Assembly: GCA_009777845.1 (NCBI GenBank)
Contig: WRLD01000008.1
Coordinates: 23,924-87,923, forward strand
Reading direction: 5' to 3'
DNA: 64,000 nucleotides
Source of the DNA: Defluviitaleaceae bacterium
GTDB lineage: Bacteria; Bacillota; Clostridia; Lachnospirales; WQUN01
Shown piece after piece: positions 37,872 through 45,135 of this stretch. The position numbers were made by a program, and so were the translations under genes. Each line of letters begins with the position of its first letter. Positions within the stretch are counted from its first letter, which is position 1. The notes under the pieces were generated by a model. That model did no database searches, had not been told where the DNA came from, and worked only from the letters and a program-made list of their open reading frames with translations.

Positions 37872-38020
37872 GCTCCCTCTGCTTTGTGCCTCTGTGCGAA
37901 CTACTGTGTGAAAAAATCTTTTTGATAAATAAAAAACTTAGGTAAAGTGTAAAGCCTCGTTCTTTAGTTTAAAAGATTTTTTCACACAGAGGCACAGAGG
38001 GCGAGAGGCACAGCAGGAGC
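37872..38020. repeat. Family D inverted repeat (CACAGAGGCACAGAGG type)
   Basis: Arms GTGTGAAAAAATCTTTT (37906-37922) and its reverse complement (37971-37987) flank a 48-base AT-rich centre. Outside them CCCTCTG/TGTGCCTCTGTG units face GAGGCACAGAGGG units. A family B fragment (37834-37852) lies beside it. Confidence 0.75.
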
Positions 38021-38072
38021 GAAACGTGGATTTAAATATTGCATCTGTTGTTAGGGGCTTTGCAGGTTTTTT

Positions 38073-38327
38073 GTAGGGGACGGATTTATCCGTCCCGAGA
38101 TTACCTCGTTCTGCGTTAATAGACGTTACCCCCGCCCCGAGTTGACGAACGTGCGTACTTCGGGACGGATAAATCCGTCCCCTACACCGTCCCGAGATTA
38201 CCTTGTTCTGCGTTAATGGACGGTTACCGCCACAAATTGACGAACGTACGTACCTCGGGACGGATAAATCCGTCCCCTACACCGTCCCGATACGCCTATG
38301 TCCGTCATTTCGGGACGGCTACGCGGA
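38073..38327. repeat. Family A cluster: one full copy and two truncated
   Basis: Full copy 38073-38185; a second copy lacking most of its left arm at 38186-38280; and a further fragment (CCGTCCCG...TTTCGGGACGG) to 38327. Confidence 0.85.
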
Positions 38328-38329
38328 TT

Positions 38330-38463
38330 TAACGGATTTTAAAGGCATGGCACGCGGATTTACGCGGATTTCGCGGATTTTGTCCACGCAAATTACTAAA
38401 CGGCGATATATTTTCCCACGAGCCAATCCGCTAAATCCGCGTAAATCCGTCAAATCCGTGTTC
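38330..38463. repeat. Family B repeat
   Basis: Forward units interrupted by TTTTAAAGGCATGGCACG, the TTACTAAACGGCGATATA centre also seen at 17790, and reverse units ending CCGTGTTCC. Fragments continue to about 38560; otherwise 38464-38565 holds nothing. Confidence 0.8.
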
Positions 38464-38565
38464 CACTACCTTTAACTACATGGATAAAAGCTGTACTCCA
38501 CTGTCGTCAATTTACACGGAAAAAATCCGCGTTCCATGCCTTTAAAAATCTGCTAAATCCACGTT

Positions 38566-38805
38566 CTACGCCTTTAAAACCTTAACCCTTTCTGGTACAG
38601 TATACCCCTGCACTTTTTCCGATGCACTCTCAAACAGCTCTTGGGCAGTTAAATCTTCCCATAAATTTTCACGCCATTTTGTGTAATCAAATTCATTTGT
38701 ATTTATTATGGAAATAAAAATTTCGGTTTCAACTACACCAAGATTTTCTCTTAAAAGTTTCATTCCTGCACTCATTATAGCGGCGGTTTGCGTGTCTGCG
38801 TACAT
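38566..38805 (-). CDS. Small protein partner of the PIN-domain protein
   Basis: Seventy-nine residues from the ATG at 38805 (GGAGGAA ribosome site); an upstream in-frame ATG would overlap the PIN gene. Sequence MYADTQTAAIMSAGMKLLRE with an acidic middle and a basic C-terminal tail. No family recognised. It overlaps the PIN gene stop as TAATG, so a TA partnership is likely. Confidence 0.6.
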   Translation of the reverse strand: MYADTQTAAIMSAGMKLLRENLGVVETEIFISIINTNEFDYTKWRENLWEDLTAQELFESASEKVQGYTVPERVKVLKA

Positions 38806-39254
38806 TATAAATTCCTCCATATCCCTAGAAATTCAATCGGGTTTAATATTTTAATTCGTGGGTCTTGAAATTTTGCAAGGCGTTTGTCTGTTGTGATTAA
38901 ATAATCGCAATTCGCAATAATTGCACACGCCGTATGCGATGCGTCTTTCAATTTGATTCCTGTACTCATAATTTCTTCAGTTAGGGAGATAGCAGCGGTA
39001 TTTTTGAGTTCGCCTATTAAGAATGTTGCGTTGCTCTCAATAAATTCCAGTATAGAAAGGCTAGTGTCCTCAAAAGGGCTATCGCTAAGCTCTTTTACGG
39101 TTATTGTCGAATACACAAGCTCCAACACGCCATATTTTATAAGGGCTTGTATAAACATTTTCGCTTGTGTTTCTTCTTGAATTTTTATGTCCTTTTGGTT
39201 GTCAAACGGTCTGCCGTAACAGCAATTATCAAGATAAATACGAGGCTTTGACAT
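38805..39254 (-). CDS. PIN-domain protein (VapC-like nuclease toxin)
   Basis: A 149-residue PIN domain. The first acidic residue lies in RIYLDNCCYGRPFD, a second in KLKDASHTACAIIANC, and DYLITTDKRL carries the third acidic site. The fold would coordinate Mg2+ and cleave RNA. It is similar in layout and N-terminus to the PIN protein at 59889-60335 (IYMDSCCFNRPFDD), so these are two paralogous modules. The nuclease gene comes first and the small partner second, the reverse of vapBC. Confidence 0.8.
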   Translation of the reverse strand: MSKPRIYLDNCCYGRPFDNQKDIKIQEETQAKMFIQALIKYGVLELVYSTITVKELSDSPFEDTSLSILEFIESNATFLIGELKNTAAISLTEEIMSTGIKLKDASHTACAIIANCDYLITTDKRLAKFQDPRIKILNPIEFLGIWRNL

Positions 39255-39278
39255 TTTTTAAACGCCCTTTCCTGTTCC

Positions 39279-40319
39279 CTAACTCCAGTCAAGTATAATC
39301 TTCCCCGACCGCCCAGAAGCCATCAACCCAAACGCTTCCGCAAACTCCGTATACCTAAACTCGTGCGTAATGATTTTGGAAATCTCGTCCACAAGCCCCG
39401 ACTGCAAAAGCGCGTTCATTTGATACCAGGTATCAAATACCTCGCGCCCATACACGCCTTTTAGTGTCAAATTCTTGTTAATCATTTTGTCCCATTCTAT
39501 TTTCGCCTCTGGCGGCAGAAAGCCAAGAATCGCGATTTTTCCGCCGTTTGCCATCACGTCTATCATATCGTTGAACGCCGAGGCAGAGCCAGACATTTCC
39601 AGCCCTATGTCGAAGCCCTCCACCATGGACGGCACTTCCTGTGCCATTACATCAGCTATTTTTTGTGTGCGTACGTCTACCGTGGCTGTCGCGCCTAGCA
39701 GCTTTGCCTTTTTTAGCTTTTCCTCGTTTATATCCGTTACTACTATGTTTCTTGCGCCCGCGCGGCGTAAAATCGGTATGGACATCAAGCCAATCGGCCC
39801 CGCGCCAGTGACGAGAACGTCCTCGCTTAATACGTCAAAGGAACGCACCGTATGCGTTGCGTTCCCGAGCGGGTCCATAATGCTTAGTATGTTTAGCGGA
39901 ATATTCTTGTCGCAGTGCCAGAGATTACTCGCAGGGAATAAAAAATATTCGGCAAATACACCGTCCGTGTTTACGCCTATGCCCTTGGTACGGCTGCACA
40001 AATGCGCCGAGCCTGTTATGCAGTGCCGACAATTTCCGCAAAATAGGTGTCCCTCGCCGCTTACCAAATCGCCGACCTTTGCGTTTGTTACGTTTTTCCC
40101 TACCTGCGAAACCTCGCCCACAAACTCATGCCCGATAATCTGCGGCGTTTTAATTGTCTTTTGCGCCCACGAGTTCCAGTTGTATATGTGAATATCCGTG
40201 CCGCAAATAGCCGTTTTTTTTACCTTAATCAGAACCTGATTGTCCGCGGGCGTTGGTATGTCTATTTCTTCCATAAATAAGCCGTTCGGCTCTGGTGTTT
40301 TTTTTAGAATAGCTTTCAT
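39279..40319 (-). CDS. tdh: L-threonine 3-dehydrogenase
   Basis: A zinc-dependent medium-chain dehydrogenase of 346 residues that oxidises L-threonine with NAD+ to 2-amino-3-oxobutyrate, the substrate of Kbl. Catalytic zinc ligands are in AICGTDIHIY and IIGHE. The four-cysteine structural zinc site is HLFCGNCRHCITGSAHLC. The nucleotide site is VTGAGPIGLM, and ILGFLPPEAKIEWDK fits Tdh rather than sorbitol dehydrogenase. It starts 2 bases after the gatB stop and so is probably transcribed with the aspS-gat cluster. Confidence 0.92.
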   Translation of the reverse strand: MKAILKKTPEPNGLFMEEIDIPTPADNQVLIKVKKTAICGTDIHIYNWNSWAQKTIKTPQIIGHEFVGEVSQVGKNVTNAKVGDLVSGEGHLFCGNCRHCITGSAHLCSRTKGIGVNTDGVFAEYFLFPASNLWHCDKNIPLNILSIMDPLGNATHTVRSFDVLSEDVLVTGAGPIGLMSIPILRRAGARNIVVTDINEEKLKKAKLLGATATVDVRTQKIADVMAQEVPSMVEGFDIGLEMSGSASAFNDMIDVMANGGKIAILGFLPPEAKIEWDKMINKNLTLKGVYGREVFDTWYQMNALLQSGLVDEISKIITHEFRYTEFAEAFGLMASGRSGKIILDWS

Positions 40320-40320
40320 T

Positions 40321-41742
40321 TTACAGCTTCTCTCTAATACATTTATTTACTGCTTGCGGGTCTGCCTTACCGCCCAGCTTTTTCATGGTTTGCCCTACCA
40401 AAAAGCCCAAGACTTTCTCGTTGCCGCTCCTGTATTCGTCCACGGATTTTGCGTTAGCCGCAAGGACTTCGTCCACGGCCTTTTGTATTGTGCCGCTGTC
40501 GCTTACCATGCCTAGCTGATTTTCTTCCACGTAAGCAACAGGGTCTAGCCCCTCGTGCAGTACCTTTACAAGCAGAGCTTTACCAGTGTTGCGGTTGATT
40601 GTTTTGCTGTCCACCAGCCCGATTAGCTTCGCGAACATCTCGCTATTTATTTTTATATCGTCCTCGCCCTTGTTGTCGCCCTTCGCCACGCTTAATAATT
40701 CCTCCAACAGCCAGTTGGAAATGTCCTTGGGCTTGTTGAGAAACTTTAGCGTTTCGTCAAAAATATGGGAAAGTGCCTTGCTTCCTGTGATTCGCTTGCT
40801 TTCGTATTCCGAAAGCCCAAGCCCAATAAGCCGCGCATACTTTTCTTCCGCAGATTCGGGCAAGGTAGCCCTAACCGCTTCCAGCCAGTTTTTGTCAATC
40901 ACAACGGGCATTATTTCGGGGTTCGGGAAATAGCGGTAGTCGGCGGCTTCCTCCTTGCCGCGCATGGCTACGGTTATGCCCTTGCCGTCGTCCCATCTGC
41001 GCGTTTCTTGGAAAAGCTCGCCCCCTGTTTCCAACGCGTCTATTTGCCTGCCCGATTCGTATTCTATGGCGGCGGCAATAGCTTTTGTGGAGTTCATGTT
41101 TTTGATTTCCACGCGAGTGCCGAGGGCTTGCGTGCCTTTTTTGCGTACAGAAATATTCACGTCACATCGCATAGAGCCTTCCTGCATTTTGCAATCTGAA
41201 ACGCCGGCAAAGCTAAGCAACGCGCGTAATTTTTCCAAATACGCGATTACTTCTTCCGCTTCACAAAAATCGGGATTGCTCACGATTTCTATAAGCGGTA
41301 CGGAGGTTCTGTTGAAGTCAACAAGCGAGGTGCCAGAACGCGTGTCATGCACCAGCTTGCCCGCATCCTCCTCTATATGAATTTGCTTTAGCGTGATTAT
41401 TTTTTTGCCCTTAGATGTTTCTATTTCCACACTGCCGTTTTGGCAAATAGGCGCGAAAAGCTGCGTAATTTGGTAGCCTGTGGGCAGGTCGGGATAGAAA
41501 TAATTCTTTTTGTCAAAGGTCATAACGTCCGCAATTTCGCTGTTGGTAAGAATGGCGGCAATCATGCCAAGCTCCACGGCGCGCTTGTTTAGCACCGCAG
41601 GGAAGCCAGGCATACCTGCACACGCAGGGCAGGTGTTCTCATTCGGCTCTGCGCCAAAATGTGCAGAACAGGAGCAAAACAGCTTGGAAGCCGTAGAAAG
41701 CTCCACATGCACCTCTAGCCCCATGACTATTTCGTATTTCAT
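40321..41742 (-). CDS. gatB: Asp/Glu-tRNA amidotransferase subunit B
   Basis: 473 residues from the ATG at 41742, chosen because GGGAGG lies 7-8 bases before it and the start overlaps the gatA stop (ATGA). GatB binds mischarged Asp-tRNA(Asn) or Glu-tRNA(Gln), phosphorylates the aminoacyl group and receives ammonia from GatA. Family signatures are visible: YEIVMGLEVHVEL, CPACAGMPG, KNYFYPDLPTGYQITQ, DFNRTSVPLIEIVS. The C-terminal YqeY-like helical domain is complete. In contrast to its partner GatA it looks fully functional. Confidence 0.94.
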   Translation of the reverse strand: MKYEIVMGLEVHVELSTASKLFCSCSAHFGAEPNENTCPACAGMPGFPAVLNKRAVELGMIAAILTNSEIADVMTFDKKNYFYPDLPTGYQITQLFAPICQNGSVEIETSKGKKIITLKQIHIEEDAGKLVHDTRSGTSLVDFNRTSVPLIEIVSNPDFCEAEEVIAYLEKLRALLSFAGVSDCKMQEGSMRCDVNISVRKKGTQALGTRVEIKNMNSTKAIAAAIEYESGRQIDALETGGELFQETRRWDDGKGITVAMRGKEEAADYRYFPNPEIMPVVIDKNWLEAVRATLPESAEEKYARLIGLGLSEYESKRITGSKALSHIFDETLKFLNKPKDISNWLLEELLSVAKGDNKGEDDIKINSEMFAKLIGLVDSKTINRNTGKALLVKVLHEGLDPVAYVEENQLGMVSDSGTIQKAVDEVLAANAKSVDEYRSGNEKVLGFLVGQTMKKLGGKADPQAVNKCIREKL

Positions 41743-42938
41743 TGACACGCCTCCCACACTGTTTTGAAAATCTCTTCGCAACAAGCATTTGCGACCAATA
41801 CTAAGCCCTGCCCCTCAAACGAAAACGAGCAGGACGGCAAGCCCGCAAGCGCGGACAAATTCAATTCCTGCGCCGTTTCGGCAGGCATGGCAATCACATC
41901 ATAGCTGTCAAAGCGTAACGATTCCTTGACTAGCCGCCGTATTTTCATAGCCTTGTCGTAGTACAAATCGTAGTTGCCTTGTGACAACACCAAGCCGCCC
42001 AAAATAGCAGCCAGCTTAGCGTCATGCCCAAAGCCCTCGGAGCGCGTTTTTACGTACAAGTCCTCTACTCCGCGGAAATTTGCGGCACGTTTGCCGAATT
42101 TAATGCCGTCGTAGCGGTTTATATTGTTGCTAAACTCCGCGCTTGTGAGAATTTGCATGAGTTGTAGGCAGATGTCGGCGTGCTTTATTTCTATGGATAT
42201 GCTGTCGAATTTTTTTGCGAATGAAAGAACGGTATCGGAAGTGATGTTTTTGGGAATAGCTATGCGGATATTTTTGGGCGGCGTAACGCCGTTTCCAAGG
42301 GCGGTGTCAACGTCTTGCGAAGCAAGGCTTTGACGAGGGCTTGTCAGCATAGCGCCGTCATTTGGGTCATTGCCTGCTATGCAGGAAAGCAGCTGTAGCC
42401 CGTCTGGTATATTTTTACATAGCACGCCTATCTGGTCGATAGACGAGGCTACAGGAATAAGCCCATACCGCGACACAGTACCATATGTGGGGTGAATGTA
42501 GCATAGCCCCGATTTTGGCACATTTTTGCGGTAGTAGGCGAATATGTCGTTACATAAAGCGAAGTCGGCGGTGTTGTTGTGCAGGGCTTCGATTGCTCCG
42601 CCGAGCGAGTTATTCATTTTGGGGGCTTCGGTTGCTCCGTTGGGTATATTATCCATTTGGCTAGGCGGCGTAACCCCTGCTTGGTCGGCGTGAGGTGTTG
42701 TCTGCGACAACACCTCACTAAGAGCATTGTCAAAAAAGCCGTTAATCCCAAGCTCACTAGTTTCCGCCGTACCCGCGATTGTGTAGCCGCTTGACATAAG
42801 CCGTGTTACGGCTGTGGCAGTGATAAGTGGCTTAAAGCCCTTTAATATTGCCGAACCCGCAGAGAGCGGTACTGCTTTTTGCATTATTACGTCCTCTAGC
42901 ACAACCGCGCCGCAAGGCTTGTTTTTTAAACCGTCCAC
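41739..42938 (-). CDS. gatA: Degenerate GatA-like protein, catalytic residues lost
   Basis: The position between the gatC side and gatB, and segments such as HPTYGTVSRYGLIPVASSIDQIG, identify this as a GatA homologue (amidase-signature family). About 399 residues are coded from a GTG at 42938 behind AAAGGGAG; GatA is usually about 485. The N-terminal 60 or so residues are absent. The catalytic lysine region, normally VAIKDN, reads VVLEDV. The cis-serine GGSSGGS region is replaced by NNSLGGA, and the SDTGGSIRQPA nucleophile region reads CNDIFAYYRKNV. Two palindromic inserts (42277-42350, 42664-42735) add loops containing GVTPP. It cannot hydrolyse glutamine by the known mechanism. It could be a pseudoenzyme, a structural subunit or a decaying gene with an intact frame. 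Confidence 0.72.
   Translation of the reverse strand: MDGLKNKPCGAVVLEDVIMQKAVPLSAGSAILKGFKPLITATAVTRLMSSGYTIAGTAETSELGINGFFDNALSEVLSQTTPHADQAGVTPPSQMDNIPNGATEAPKMNNSLGGAIEALHNNTADFALCNDIFAYYRKNVPKSGLCYIHPTYGTVSRYGLIPVASSIDQIGVLCKNIPDGLQLLSCIAGNDPNDGAMLTSPRQSLASQDVDTALGNGVTPPKNIRIAIPKNITSDTVLSFAKKFDSISIEIKHADICLQLMQILTSAEFSNNINRYDGIKFGKRAANFRGVEDLYVKTRSEGFGHDAKLAAILGGLVLSQGNYDLYYDKAMKIRRLVKESLRFDSYDVIAMPAETAQELNLSALAGLPSCSFSFEGQGLVLVANACCEEIFKTVWEACQ
42277..42350. repeat. Palindromic insert in gatA (copy 1)
   Basis: Begins GGCGGCGTAACGCC and contains GTCAA...CTTGCGAAGCAAG...TTGAC, a hairpin with the GCGAAGC mini-loop. It is translated on the minus strand as part of a loop ending GVTPPK, in place of the usual loop before the IRIAIPK strand. 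Confidence 0.55.
42664..42735. repeat. Palindromic insert in gatA (copy 2), related to family C
   Basis: Begins GGCGGCGTAACCCCTGCTT and contains the perfect 13-bp stem GTGAGGTGTTGTC with a TGC loop (42690-42718). CTGCTTGGTCGGCGTG and GGTGTTGTCT are shared with the intergenic family C elements at 52518 and 63936. It is read as SEVLSQTTPHADQAGVTPP. Confidence 0.65.
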
Positions 42939-42951
42939 GCAAACTCCCTTT

Positions 42952-43866
42952 CTATAGTTGCCCAGTAGCGTCAATCATACGTTTGCGGGCAACTTCAACA
43001 TAGTTTTTGTCTATTTCCACGCCTATATAATGGCGGTTAAGCCTTTTTGCGGCTAAACAAGTTGTACCCGAACCCGCAAAAGGGTCAAGCACTATCGCTT
43101 TTTCCTGTGTTACGAGCGACACGAGGCACTCCATAAGTTTTAAAGGCTTTTGCGTTTCGTGCAGCCCATGGTCGCCTTTTTCATAAGCAACCGAAAATAC
43201 GTTTGAATATGAAACATCTCTGTAAGCCTCGACACAATATTCAGAAATCGCACTTTCATTCCACGCACCCACACCATACTTTAAAACATTATCGGCAATA
43301 GTCCCGCCCGTTTTGTATGGCTTTTGAAACCACAAAATCGGCTCAAAGAGCGGGCGCAAATTAGCAACGCGCCACCCCTGCCAATTCTCGGCATGTTTAG
43401 TATCGCCGCGCCGTTTGTATATCTCAGATATTCTTTGCGCGCGGTGCGGTGCGGTATTCTTTTTCCATGCTAACATATCCTTGAAAGTAAAGCCAACATC
43501 TTCCAATGCGACAATACATCTATGTGCGAATCTGCGACCCGCAAACACAAAGCATGTCGCCCCGGGCTTTAATACCCGCAGCCATTCACCCGCCCAAGAC
43601 GAACACCATTCTTGATATTCAAACGGTATTTTTTTGTCAGAAGCACTCCAGCCATTTAACGGCTTGCCGCGCCGCTTAAAAAGCGCGCCGCCGTTGTTTT
43701 GGGCAATAGACGAACCGCCCAAAGCCGAGTTTTTATTATTGTGAAGCACGTCCCACTCGCCATAACAAATGCCGTAGGGTATGTCGGTAATAATAGCATG
43801 GACGTATTCATCATGCAGTGTTTTTAGTACATCTGCTGAGTTCCCCAAAACGATACTGTCAATCAC
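42952..43866 (-). CDS. Type II DNA adenine methyltransferase of the HindIII-like system
   Basis: A 304-residue beta-class N6-adenine methyltransferase. The catalytic motif near the N-terminus reads TDIPYG (a DPPY variant) and the AdoMet motif DPFAGSGTTCLAAKRL is near the C-terminus, with IGVEIDKNY after it. HETQKPLKLMECLV is the usual conserved segment before motif I. It starts with GTG inside the end of the endonuclease gene (8-base overlap) and would protect AAGCTT if the pairing with the HindIII homologue holds. The gatA ribosome site begins at its stop codon. Confidence 0.88.
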   Translation of the reverse strand: MIDSIVLGNSADVLKTLHDEYVHAIITDIPYGICYGEWDVLHNNKNSALGGSSIAQNNGGALFKRRGKPLNGWSASDKKIPFEYQEWCSSWAGEWLRVLKPGATCFVFAGRRFAHRCIVALEDVGFTFKDMLAWKKNTAPHRAQRISEIYKRRGDTKHAENWQGWRVANLRPLFEPILWFQKPYKTGGTIADNVLKYGVGAWNESAISEYCVEAYRDVSYSNVFSVAYEKGDHGLHETQKPLKLMECLVSLVTQEKAIVLDPFAGSGTTCLAAKRLNRHYIGVEIDKNYVEVARKRMIDATGQL

Positions 43867-44770
43867 GGCAGATACTCCTTACATAGCGGTCGATTTGCCG
43901 TAAATCACGGCAACTACTCGTTACACAGCGGTCTATTTGCCGTATTTTTTCGTCTATTTTTTTATGTTTTATCAGTTCTTCTACTGCCTGCTTCCGCGAG
44001 TACGACAAAATAATTTCACGCTCATTTTCCCAGTATTTTGTTTCCCTAGTGCCTCTGATTACTGTATTGCCAATACATTCCAATAACAAATCAGCAAAAT
44101 TAGCTTCGGGTAGCCCAACGATTGATATAAGCCAATTGTCAAACTCGCGCATAAAAGATTTTTTCTTTTCGGCAACAACCGTTGTACGCGCTATGTCATT
44201 GCTAAAGCCCCATAGCTTAGATAGGTTTATTGTTTCGCTCTCTTTTATTTTATTACGCAACAAAAACACCAAATGCTCCCAGCTTAGCAGACAGACATTG
44301 TTATCGCGAGCCTGTGCGTAAATTTGGCTTTGATTACGCGGGTACTGAAAATACGGCGAACACAAAACCGCAAAATCCGAATCCTTCCGCCAAGCAGACA
44401 AAGCACCCACTTTAAAATCCTTTTGGTTTTTTGCCGTCCTGCTCAAGCGAAAGGCTTTCGCATCTGCAACGAGTGTGTAATTATGAATAGCGGATTCGGC
44501 TATTACATCGGCACTGTCTGCCCTTTCGGTTATTACTCTTGACTTTAGTCCGAGTTCGCGAAAAGCACGAGAAAGCACAGCATCGGATACTTTGGAAAAT
44601 AATTTTTCCTCCGTTGAATCGTGTTCTATTGATTCTGGAATTGTTCCTATTTGCATCAATACGTCTGCAATGTCGTCTGTATTAGCTATAAAATCGTTAA
44701 GTTTTTCCGTAGCAGTATAAAAACCGTCCTTGGCGTATTCCTTTATTAACAAAATCAATGTGTCGAACAT
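43859..44770 (-). CDS. HindIII family type II restriction endonuclease
   Basis: 303 residues, close to HindIII (300). Long identical or similar segments to HindIII as I know it include STEEKLFSKVSDAVL, RLSRTAKNQKDFKV and VLCSPYFQYP. The catalytic triad is placed as in HindIII: D88, then D103 and K105 in LVADAKAF with the same 15-residue spacing as HindIII D108-D123-K125. Recognition of AAGCTT is inferred from this similarity. The last 28 residues come from a 42-bp tandem duplication (RQIDRCVTSSCRDL / RQIDRYVRSICRD, 43862-43945) not present in HindIII. GGGAGGGG precedes the ATG. It lies 18 bases after gatC. Confidence 0.9.
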   Translation of the reverse strand: MFDTLILLIKEYAKDGFYTATEKLNDFIANTDDIADVLMQIGTIPESIEHDSTEEKLFSKVSDAVLSRAFRELGLKSRVITERADSADVIAESAIHNYTLVADAKAFRLSRTAKNQKDFKVGALSAWRKDSDFAVLCSPYFQYPRNQSQIYAQARDNNVCLLSWEHLVFLLRNKIKESETINLSKLWGFSNDIARTTVVAEKKKSFMREFDNWLISIVGLPEANFADLLLECIGNTVIRGTRETKYWENEREIILSYSRKQAVEELIKHKKIDEKIRQIDRCVTSSCRDLRQIDRYVRSICRD

Positions 44771-44788
44771 TGTACCCCTCCCTGTCCC

Positions 44789-45058
44789 CTACAACGTCCT
44801 AGGTATCTGAAAATAACCGTCATATTGCTCGGGGGCGTTAGCCAAAACCTCGTCCCTTGTGAAGTTTTTCGCGGCTATATCCTCACGCATGATATTTGTA
44901 CAGTCAAGCACGGTAACAAGGGGCTTGGTATCGGCGGTGTCGATGGCTTCCAGCCTATCAAAACCGCTGACCAAGCTACACACTTTTTGCGTAATCAATT
45001 CACGCTCGTTTTCCTGCAATGACAGCTTTGCCATTGCTTCATATTTCCTAATGTCCAT
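44789..45058 (-). CDS. gatC: Asp/Glu-tRNA amidotransferase subunit C
   Basis: Eighty-nine residues, normal for GatC, which wraps around the GatA-GatB interface. Typical segments: YEAMAKLSLQENERELI, a central helix, and the MREDIAAKNFTRDEVLANAPEQYDGYFQIPRTL tail. It is separated from its gatA and gatB partners by the R-M pair. It follows aspS by 77 bases containing a strong hairpin. Confidence 0.9.
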   Translation of the reverse strand: MDIRKYEAMAKLSLQENERELITQKVCSLVSGFDRLEAIDTADTKPLVTVLDCTNIMREDIAAKNFTRDEVLANAPEQYDGYFQIPRTL

Positions 45059-45102
45059 AAAGTCACCCTTTAATTCATGCCGCCTACGGTGGCAGTCTGT
45101 TT

Positions 45103-45135
45103 GTGCAAAAAATACGCAAAGCGTATTTTTTGCAC
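45103..45135 (-). terminator. Hairpin between aspS and gatC
   Basis: Perfect 14-bp inverted repeat GTGCAAAAAATACG / CGTATTTTTTGCAC with a five-base loop, directly after the aspS stop. Its U-tract is inside the stem, so it may attenuate rather than fully terminate read-through into gatC. Confidence 0.55.

Noticed and set aside
38464..38565. Possible gene or regulatory RNA
   Set aside because: Only decayed family B fragments were seen.
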